DNA of 64,000 nt from Piscicola geometra. Lineage: Eukaryota; Annelida; Clitellata; Hirudinida; Piscicolidae. The position numbers and the translations under genes were made by a program. How positions within the stretch are numbered: the stretch's first letter is position 1; the number at the start of each line of letters is the position of its first letter. Positions 14,152 through 25,500 of the stretch are shown piece after piece. The stretch covers positions 5,405,376-5,469,375 of the forward strand of contig OX030956.1 in assembly GCA_943735955.1 (NCBI GenBank), given 5' to 3'. The notes below the pieces were generated by a model. It had not been told where the DNA came from. It saw only the letters and a program-made list of their open reading frames with translations, and ran no database searches.

Positions 14152-17126
14152 TCCATTTCTCATCCTTTGGTCCGGTTATAAGCCTTCCATTCATCCATTC
14201 ACTCAGCTGTTCATTCACTTCTTTATTCATTATTTTCAATGCCTGCATACTTTCATTTATTTATGATAATTTTCATCAAGCAATCTATCGATCCTTCATG
14301 CATCCATCCATCAATTCATCCACCTATCCTCTCTATCCAACATTCCGTATCCTTTTCATCAACCTTAAATCCCACCTTCTCCTAAACCAAAATCGTGAAA
14401 CATCCATTTTACTCAACCATCCATAACAATTCTATGGTGGTAATTCAGCGTTCAAACCAGTGACCTCTAGACATATTGTATCTTTTTATTCTTTTCATTT
14501 GTTATCTATATTTCATATTAATTCAACTTTAATTGGGATGGTTGTTTGAAGCGATGAGTGATATGCAAAACGCAATGAACTTTTTGAAGAAATTATTTGT
14601 TTTATTTTTCTGCGATTCATTTTGTTTAAGAATGTCTCTTTACATGTTATGCTAATTTTGCCTTAAAACGTTTGCCTCCGAGGAGTTATAATCAATTGCA
14701 TTAATTCGGCTCTTTTAGTTCTTAATTGAAGTTTATTGAATTGTTCATGTAAAAAAATACTAAAAAAATTACTATATTTAAAAATTAATATCTCTATAAT
14801 AATAACTTAATAATTTCTAAAACTGTTGTAACAACTATTGCTCTATTTTTTGCAGTTGATATATTTATATATTGTGTATTAACAGAAGTGATACAAGATG
14901 ATATTATGTACAGCATAGCGGATCTTGGGGCGAATATAAATAATTATTTTATAACCCATCGGATCATACCATTTTCTAACTTTCATTTTTGTTTCCTAAC
15001 AAGTAATTTAATTAGCTTGAAACACAGTTTAACATTTTAAATATGAAAGAATTAAGAATAATTCTAGTGACAGACTTAATTCTACTGAAAGACTTAATTA
15101 AGATGTGCCTTTTTGAAAGAGTTCTAATGTATTTATCACGGCATTCCAAGACCACTAGCTCAACATTCGACTTGATTTCGCTAACTCAACGCAACGATAC
15201 TATGCCTTTTGTAAACAATTATAGAAATACTTTTTGATTTATTATTTTGTGAGAAATATTTTCATTTTTTGAGAAATATTTTCATTTTTTGAGAAATATT
15301 TTCATTTTTTGAGAAATATTCTATTTATTTATTTTGTGATAAATATTTATTTGCCATTTTTAAGAAAGATGAATTATTCAGTGATGTAATTATTGAACTT
15401 ATAAACCTTCAAGTATGCCGCTGTTAATGTTATTTCCTTATATTATATATTTCGTATTTAATAATAATCAGTGATAATCTTTCCCATTTTTTTGCACTAA
15501 TTGCGTGAATCACATGCCTTTCTAACGTGAGGAGGTGCTCTGAACTGTGTTATTATTTTATTAATCCACCTGTTGCAAACTGTTACTGCATCGATGTTAG
15601 TTTGACAGTTTAACTGTCAATCATTTCGAAGTGCCTTAATTTGTTTTATTGTATGAATAGAGAAACATTTGTTTTATACACTGTTTTTATTTTACATGCT
15701 CGAGAAAGAATAGAACTTTTAATGCGAGATTTATTACAGTGACGTATAACCCGAAAAGGCTTCCAGGTCACTTGGACTGCATATTACTAGGGCATGGGCT
15801 GCACTCGAACCTAGGACCATTAACCATGGTCAAGCCGAAAGTCGTTACACACTCGGCTACCCGTTCACTTGTTACGTACTGTTCTGACTAAAACTTAAAC
15901 AATATAACGGTAATGAAGCCTTTAAAATATCCTTGAAAGAAATTATTTTTATTGGAACTAGAGTTAACTTTAACTGAAAAATATGGCAACCAAATAGATC
16001 GATAACTTTTTAAATTAGCATAACTACCAAAGCCAATAAATCAAAATTAGTAATTTCCAAAAATCTTCATAGATAAATTAACTAAATCAGAATGATCATA
16101 AAACAAATAAATATTATTTAATTAAACAAAAACTACAGAGGCACTGCATAGGCTCAGGAAAGAAGTAAACAGATGAACCCTTCGCCAAAAACTGTCACTT
16201 CAGTTATTGGAAGAGTACAATGTATTTATTTTCTCATTTAATTATTCTTAGAAATGATCACAAAATTGGAAAACTGATGAAATAGAGATGTTTAATAGAA
16301 TTTTTGCAAATGGATATTAGTCTAAAATTCGCAAATAATCAAGGAACATTGCTTGCATAGTGAAAAGGTTTTTTTTAATTTAAGGAAAACTGATTTACAC
16401 GTTAAAAATTATGAATAATTTATAATTTATGAATATTTATTGATTTTAAAAACTTTAAAATAAAAATTTATTTTTAATAAAGTGATACATTGTTATTAAG
16501 ATGAAAACAGTTGGTTTAGGTAAAAATATTTTATGAATATGATTTAATAAATCTATAAATAAATAAAACTAACCATCACCATTATTTATTAATTAATATT
16601 ATATTCTATTTAAATATAAATTTTTATTTATTTATATTAATATTTTTTTATGTATTTTGTCATGTTTATTTCGAAATATTAAATTAAGTATGTTAAAAGT
16701 TCAAATATTTAAGAGAATATTTCAAAAAAGGCTTCATATGTATATATATATTTAATAAGTTTTTATCTAAAAATTAGACTGAGAACTCAAAACGAACCAA
16801 ATACCCAAAAGGTTGTTTATAATTGGCGAATGTCAGCGAATATTAATGAGTGACAAACTATTTAATTTTCTTTGAGTTTGTCAACTGAATAAAATGATTA
16901 AAATTATGCGAAAATAATATTTGGAAAAATGTATTTAAAACAAAATGTGTCAAAAACCCTTGAGAACTGCGCTTCAGTCAATGAGCTCCTGAGGGTTCAA
17001 TAAAGATATAAAACATATGAATCCGCAAAATACATTCTTTAAAAAAATATATTTGTGTAAAATTAAATAAAAATATCAGAATTACATTAAACATTTATAT
17101 ATTTTAATTAAAAAGCGCTTACTTAT
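14152..17126. other. Intergenic region between convergent ELK and sortilin genes
   Basis: No gene is seen. The region holds the presumed 3' UTRs of ELK (plus) and sortilin (minus), a short tandem repeat at 15251-15320 (unit gagaaatattttcatttttt), a small palindrome at 15602-15620, and a tRNA-like SINE head near 15770-15875. Confidence 0.5.
15770..15875 (-). mobile_element. Candidate tRNA-derived SINE
   Basis: On the minus strand, GTAGCCGAGTGTGTAACG resembles an RNA polymerase III A box of tRNA-Leu type. About 45 bases on, GGTTCGAGTGC resembles a B box. The rest does not fold as a tRNA. This is typical of a SINE head, but only one copy is certain here, so the call is tentative. Confidence 0.45.
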
Positions 17127-17702
17127 TTATTGAATAAATTCATTAAAAAAACTAACAACATCCGATTCGGCGATTAGTTTTACGTCATCGTCAAACTTTG
17201 TATTTTTCTTGTTGTTGTTTTTGTTGTTGTGGTTGTTGTTGTTGTCAAGGAGGTGGGGGTTGGTAAGAGCGAGAAGTTTGGGGTGCACGTAGCCAGTCTG
17301 TTGTGGAGGAGGGGGTGGTGGCATCGGGGAGAGGTTCTGGGGGGGGGGGGGTGGTTCGTGCATGCATGCGTGTCTCATCCATCCATCTATCAATTCATTT
17401 AATGTATCCATCTATTCGTTTCTCCATTCATCCGTTCATGTATGAGTCAAATAAAAATACAATAGAATGAAATAAAACATCTGAAATAAGAAGTAAAAAA
17501 CAATCGATTGTCTTGCAACAAACTCTACCTGGTTTTCATACTCCATAGAAGGCCCTTGTATCTTATTGTAGCCAGTCCTACTATCATCAGCACCACCATC
17601 ATCATCATCATCATCTCCATCCATCAGTCTGTTGCCTTCATCAGTGGCACTTATGCTTGAGTACTTGAAAGAGGGTTGTCTGTATAGGTAGAGGTGGTGG
17701 TC

Positions 17703-17762
<60 letters not shown>

Positions 17763-19279
17763 ACGATGATGCTGATGATGATTTGTATTATTATGCTGAT
17801 ACTAGAGCCACCACCACTTTCACCTCTTGAATATCTTGTACTTGCGAGCAACCAGCACCAAGACAACGGTGGTGCTGATGATGATGCTGAAGAAGAAGAT
17901 GATGAAGAAAATCTTTCTTCCCTTCGAACGCTTCTCCTCCTCTTTGTTCTTCTGAATCTGTTTATTCAAAAAATAAAAACGTCATCACCATCGTCTTCAT
18001 AATAATCATCATTGTCTTCATCATCATCATCATTATCACAACCACTCCTTTCTATCATCATCATCATTACTATCATCATCACCCCCATCCCACCATTCCC
18101 CATCACCATCATCATTACCACAACCACCACCATCATCATCACCACAACCACCACCATCATCATTACCACACCCACCACCACCATCATCACCACAACCACC
18201 ACCATCATCATCACCACCACCACCACCATCATAATCAGCACTACCTCTCTTTCCTTCTTTTCGTTCACTCCATCATTGTAGTAACTCCCGGTGACGCCCT
18301 TACACTCGCTACTCAGGTCGATCCACGAAGAAGCGGGTGGGGAGAAGCCGTCCTCGCAATTGTCGCCTGGGATCTTGTGGTAGCTGTGGTGGCAGTGGTG
18401 GTGGCTGTGGTCGTGGTGGTGGCAGTGGTGGGTTGTGGTAGCTGTGGTTGTGGCAGCTGTGGTGGTCGTGGCAGTGGTAGTGGTGGTAGCTGTGGTGGTC
18501 GTGGTGGTAGTGGTGGGTGGTGGTAGTGGTAGTGGTGGTGGTCGTGGTGGGTTGTAGTAGCTGTGGTGGTGGTGGTGGGTTGTGGTAGCTGTGGTCGTGG
18601 TGGTGGTCGTGGTGGGTTGTGGTAGCTGTGGTGGCCGTGGTGGTGGTCGTGGTGGTGGGTGGTGGTGGTCGTGGTGGGTTGTGGTAGCTGTGGTCGTGGT
18701 GGTGGTGGTCGTGGTGGGTTGTGGTAGCTGGTGGTGGTGATGGATATCCCAAACCAATCCAAAACCACCCTCCACCCATCTCAAACCCACCAATCAACCA
18801 AACCATCTCATCCTTCCAAAACCACCCATCACAAACCATCCTCCTTCAACAACCCATCCCAAGCCTGCTCTTCACCAATCCACGCCTATCAACCCACCCA
18901 ACTCACCTATCCTGAACCACCCTCTCACCCACACAAACCTCCTTCCCCCCACCCATACATCCCAATTCACACCCATACATCCCAATTCACACCCATACAT
19001 CCCAATTCACACCCATACATCCCAATTCACACCCATACATCCCAATTCACACCCATACATCCCAATTCACACCCATACATCCCAATTCACACCCATTCAT
19101 CCCAATTCACATCCATACATCCCAATTCACACCCATACATCCCAATTCACACCCATGCCACCCACCCCAGGGGCACGATCTTCTGGTGGTGGTTCCTTAG
19201 GCAGATGTGCAAGTCGTCCACCACATTTACGTCCCGTTCACACAACTCGCCATTACGCTTGAAGCCGTAGTCGCTATTT

Positions 19280-19334
<55 letters not shown>

Positions 19335-19469
19335 TGTATGTGTGTGTGTGTGTGTGTGTGTGGGGAAGTTGCAGTTGTGCCGAAAAGCCGTCGAAAGGTA
19401 TTCGATAAGAAGTGCAAAGCCAACGTGTGAAAGTATTTCTACCGTCATGATCATCATCATCATTCTCAC

Positions 19470-19511
<42 letters not shown>

Positions 19512-22500
19512 CACCATTTGTAGTCATCCTCGGTGCACTGGCAGACTTGTGCCTCAACGAGCGGAGAGAAGGATTCCTCGACGAGACACCTGGTGGCGAT
19601 AGATCCATTAGTTGCTCCAATTAATCCAATTAGTTGTTCCAATTATTTCCAATTAGTTGTTCCAATTAATCCAATTAGTTGCTCCAATTAATCCAATTAG
19701 TTGTTCCAATTAATTCAATTATTTGTTCCAATTAATTCAATTAGTTGTTCCAATTAATCCAATTAGGCACACTCATCTATCTATTCATTTATCTATACTG
19801 ACATTTCTATCAACCCACCAAGCCACATATCCAGCTAGTCACTTATCCATCAACTTTTTATTTATTCCTCCAAAATACTCCCCTAACCTAACTCATTTAA
19901 CCAACCACCCATCAACCTCTTCTCCCTTCCTTCCACTCTCCTACCCACTATCTCTCCTCCCATTCTACCACCCATCCACCCTTCTAACAACCCGTTCATT
20001 CCTACACTTCTTAATACATTTTTCAATAACCATCCATCCATCCTTCTCTTTCATCCACTCATCCATCCATCCATCCACCATGAGTCGGGCTTGGGTCTTC
20101 TGAAAGTGGCGCTGACGCCAAGAACGCACTTATCCTTTCTATGAGATAGAGGACTCCACTCGTCAAAGTCGTCGAGGGTGCCTGGTGGGTGGGTGGGGGG
20201 GAGTGGGGGTGGGATGGAGTGGGGGTGGGATGGAGGGGGTAGTTTGTGGGTGGGTGGGGGAGAAGGAGTTTGTGGGTAGATGGGTGGTGGTGGGTGGGAA
20301 GGTAGTTTGTGGGTGGGTGTGTCATGTGTGGATGGTCATGGATGGTCATGAGAGGTATTGACGCAGAAGGTGTAGTGGAGTGGAGTGGAAAACAAGTCAA
20401 AGAAAGAGCATGAATTAAATTCTAATGAATTTTTATGATCTGGCTCGCCCTCTACCCCCTTTCCACACCATCCACTCTTCCCCAAAAAAAACACCCACAA
20501 TTTTCCACCCCTTCTCATCCCTTAAACCTAGAAAAGCACCTAAAAAGCACAAAAAAGCACCCACATTTTGTGGTGACGACATCGGCGAAATCGAAGACAA
20601 ACGAATGCCACTTCTTATCCTCCTCCGTGTAGCCCCAGACTGCCAGACTCTTTTCCAGGTTGTCCGGCGTGACGAGAATCTCCTTGAAGATCAACTTCTC
20701 ATCCGTGAACTTGTGACTCACCCAGCACCTGGAGAGGAGAGGTGGGTGTTGTGGGTTGGTGGGTGGGTTGGTTATGGTGTGATTGGGAGAGAAGAAGATC
20801 GATTTGGGATGGTTTTTGGTGTGAGTGCAGGGTGAAGGATGGGATTTGGTGGAAGAGGGTTGGTGAAGGTGGGTTTTGGTGTGGGTGGAGGAACAGTGTG
20901 GGGTTTGGTGCGAGTGAGAGGGTTTAATGTGAGTGGAAAGGTGAGAGTAGATAGGGGAGTAAGGGGTAAAATTAGGTTTGAGTGAAGAAGCGATGGATGG
21001 TGAGTGAGGGAATAGTTGGTTGGGGAATGAATGTACGTGTTCAAAGTGGCTTGATATTGCTTCGAAATGAAAGTTTGTTACAAATTTTAATTTAATTTCT
21101 ATCTCATCTAAATTTATAAATACCCACCCCCTCATTCCTTTAAAAACTCACCCTCCCCCCTTCTAAACTAATCCCCAACCCCCCACAAACCTCCCTCGGT
21201 CGGTAGAGAAGTAGAGAGTGTCTGCCATGACAGTTGAGGTGGGAATGGCAAAGATGAGGTTGCCATGGTCAGCTATTTGGTACCTGTGAGGTCCCTTGAG
21301 GGCCTGTTAGGTGGCGCATGAAAGGAGGTGCATGGAAGGAGGTGCATGGAGGGGGGTGCTTGGGTAGTGACATTGGTACTAAAAAGGGCAATAATATACT
21401 GATTTGTTGGTTAAATACATTTAAGAAAAAAAAATACTCAAAAACAACCATGTCTAAATAAAAGCAAGATTTCAAAAACAACAACTATGTCTCAACAACA
21501 ACTATGTCTCAACGACAACATCAACAACGACATCAACAACATCAACAACAACTATGTCTCAACAATAACGACAACCACTCACGAAGATCCAAGTGTGACC
21601 TCCATCATTCGAGACGTACACGTCAGGATCTGACGTCTGCAACGACTCCGCCACGTGACCTATGAGCGATAAATAATTTTTTTTAAAAAGCTATAAAATA
21701 AATAAAAAATAATTTTTTAAAGAATATTTTTAAAAAGCCATTCTTGTTGAAGAATATTTATAAATAGGTTTTTTTGTAGAATATTTATAAATAGGTTTTT
21801 TTGTAGAATATTTATAAATAGGTTTTTTTGTAGAATATTTATAAATAGGTTTTTTTGTAGAATATTTATAAATAGGTTTTTTGTAGAATATTTTTTTACA
21901 ATTCATTCTTATAAAAAAGTATTTTTTTCAAAAATCATGAAAAGATATTATTAACCAAATCATGAAAAGATATTATTAACCAAATCATGAAAAGATATTA
22001 TTAACCAAATCATGAAAAGATATTATTAACCAAATCATGAAAAGATATGATTAACCAAATCATGAAAAGATATTATTAACCAAATCATGAAAAGATATTA
22101 TTAACCAAATCATGAAAAGATATTATTAACCAAATCATGAAAAGATATTATTAACCAAATCATGAAAAGATATTATTAACCAAATCATGAAAAGATATTA
22201 TTAACCAAATCATGAAAAGATATTATTAACCAAATCATGAAAAGATATTATTAACCAAATCATGAAAATATATTATTAACCAAATCATGAAAAGATATTA
22301 TTAACCAAAGCATTAAAAAAGCACCATGGGCGATAATGAGGCCTGGGGCGTTCTTGACGGAGAGTGGTGAGGCGGCGTTGATGCCCTTGGACTGGCTGTA
22401 CTGGTTGTGGATGTGCAAGAAACACTCCTGGGAGAGAGGGAGGAGGAGGGTGAGGAGGAGGAGAAGGGTGAGGAAGAGAAGGGAGAGGAGGGGGAGGAAA

Positions 22501-25500
22501 AGGCGGAAAAGGAGGAGAAGGGGGAAGAGGAGAAGGGGGAGGAGGAGAAGGGGGAGGAAGAGCAAGAGCAGGAGGAGGAGTAGGAGAAGAAAGAGGAGGA
22601 GAAGAAGGAGGGTAGATAGATGGAAAGGAAGAGGAACAATAAAGTCGAAAATGAAGAAAATGAGGTAAAAAAAAACAAAAAGCCGAAGACAAAAAATGCT
22701 CATGATTTTCCAGCAACCTTACCATAAACACCCCAAAAATGCAAAAACCACATCCACTGACCATTACTATCAAACCCGGACGAGCTTCAAGATCATTCAA
22801 CAATGCAAACACACCCACCCACATTACAACCACACCCACCCATAATGCAACCAAACCCCACCCACTGACGCGTGATTCGTTGTGGCAGGGCACGTGGGCG
22901 GGGCGTGTGATGGGGTGCCACTCAGTGCCCCTGTCGAACGAGATGACCGTCTTGACGCTGTCGTCTGCCGCCAAGATGCTCGTTAAGTAGGTACCTGTGG
23001 GAGGGGGGGGGGTCATGGGTTGGTAATGAGTGGATGATAGATGGATGATGAGTGGATGATGGGTGAAGAGAAGAAGATGGTGGGTGAAGAAGGATGACTG
23101 TTTTTATATTGCTTCACTGTTGCCTAACACTACCCCAACCATCATCACCACCACCACCATCATTATCATCAACACCACCATCATCATCCTTACCCCCATC
23201 ATCATCATCATCATCACCCACCATTGGAAGACTTGACTCGGTAGAAGTCCATGACCTCTTCGAAGTTGGGGTAGAGGTGGTTTTCCAGGGACTGAGGCAA
23301 TGACACATCACTCACTTGATTAACCATAACCCTAATTTAATTAACCACTTAATTAATCACTCAATTAAACCTAACCCTAACACATCACTCCTTAAATTAA
23401 CCCTAAGACATCACCCACTTAATTAACCCTGACCCTAAAACATCGTCCACTTAATTAACCCTGACCCTAAGACATCACCCACTTAATTAACCCTGACCCT
23501 AAGACACACCCACTTAATTAACCCTGACCCTAAGACATCACCCAATTAATTAACCCTGACCCTAAGACACACCCACTTAATTAACCTTGACCCTAACACA
23601 TCACCCAATTAATTAACCCTGACCCTAAGACATCACCCACTTAATTCCTTCAATTACCACCATTAACAACAAGTCTCCTAACTACCAGTCTGAAAACGTT
23701 TAATTTAAAACAAAACCATCAAAAACAATAGCAACAACAACACATAGAACAAAATCAGAAGCAACAAAAACACAAACAACAGCAGCATAAACAGCAGCAA
23801 CAACAACAACAACACCTTAGAGAAGATGAGACCAGTGGCATCTGAAGTGTACAACACTCCCCTGCCCGTGTCTGAGTGTTGTTGTTTGTGTTGTTGTGTA
23901 CATTGGGATGGTGTACACTGTCGATAAAAAGATGTACACGAAGTATTATTATACAGTGTATTGTACCCTTGGTGAAAAGTGTTCGCGCATTGTGTAATGA
24001 AAAATAAAAATAAATTATTTTCGGATTTTGTAAGTAAGAATTGGTAATTAAAATAGGTTTAATTGATTAAAAAAAAATATCAATACTCAAGTAAACATTA
24101 AGAAAATGTTTTCTTCTTTAAACATAGAAACTCAAACTAAATATATATTATCGCGTTGCTTCTCTATGTATTTTAATAAATAAAAAGTGAAACGCTATGC
24201 AGCACCTCCTGGGTTGTCGACGTGCAGAAAGATGAGGCCCTCACTGAGGTCGAGGATGGAGTAGAACTGGGAGTGGTAGAGGTGGTGATGCTAGTAATGA
24301 TGATTGTGGTTGTAGAGGTGGCGATGCTAGTAATGATGATTGTGGTGGTAGAGGTGGCGATGCTAGTAATGATGATTGTGGTGGTAGGGGTGGTGGTGCT
24401 TGATAACTTAGGTGGTTGTGGTAGTGATGGAAGTGGTGGGGATGATAGTGGTAGTGATGATAGTGGTGGTGGTAAAGATGGTGGTGATGATTGTGGTGGT
24501 GGTTGTAGTGGTGATGGAGGTAGTAATAATATTGAGGGTGATGGTAGTGATGGTGGTGATGGCAGTGATAATGGTAGTGGGGCATGAAAAGAAATGTTGG
24601 TGAGTTCCTTAGAAAAAAATATATGACAAACCTTTCGATTTGAAAGTCATTTCAACCCCCTACAATGTTAACCACCCTACATACCATCCCCATTAAACCA
24701 CTCTCACCCCAAAACACTACCCCCCATCAAAGCCCCTCCACAAGCATTAAGCCTCCACAATCGATGGGAAATGACCGCCCCCCCCCCTCCACCACCCTCT
24801 TTCCCACCCACCGATACCACCCTCCCACTCCCTCCACCGACACGCACCCTGTCAGACGTGATGGTGGGCAGCTGCACCCTGTTCCACATCCTGCCACCAT
24901 CAGTGGACACCTGCATGATCCTTTCTTCCTCCTTCGAACCATCCTGTCGATGAGTGCTTGCTGCTTTGATACTACGCCTGACCGTTAATGAGCCCTCAAT
25001 CAGCCCTGTTATAAACTTAACCCTAAAAATGGGTCAAGATAATTTTGAAGATAGGCCAAGATAACCATAAAAATGGTTCGAGATAAGCCTGAAAATGGGT
25101 CTAAAAACCCCTCTATGGTTGTGCCAAAAGTAACGGAAACATGTGCAAAAGATATGATAATGTTTGGTATTTCGCTTTTAGGTTTTCATTTCTGTTTGTG
25201 ATTTTATTTTGTTGTTGTTTTGTTTCGAAAATGAAATATTTTTTTACAGTTTTTAATTTAAGTGAAAATAACACATTTTTTCAAAAGTCGAAAATAAACC
25301 TAAAAAAACATGAATAAAAAAATCATATTAGAATGGAAAGGGGTCTTAATTAAGCACCTAATCGATATGCAGATGGGTTGTGCATTTACAACAGTTGGCT
25401 TATCCCAGCCTGAATAAACACCATGACCAATAAGCTCCTCGCATGCGTGCCAAACAATTTGAACAGAATCGATTGAATTTGCCATGTATTTTTATTTTTA

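Noticed and set aside
17966..18839. Thr/His/Pro-rich minus-strand frames up to 275 codons
   Set aside because: Repeat-driven read-through around sortilin exon 21; only 18383-18245 matches the sortilin family.
21936..22311. CRISPR-like regular array
   Set aside because: The units are head-to-tail with no unique spacers, and the setting is an animal intron.
22336..22668. Arg-rich open frame of 110 codons
   Set aside because: Purine repeat translation that overlaps sortilin exon 14 and its pyrimidine tract on the other strand.
23340..23645. Telomere-like repeats (CCCTAA cores)
   Set aside because: The period is about 30 bases and not 6, the cores are imperfect, and the block is intronic.
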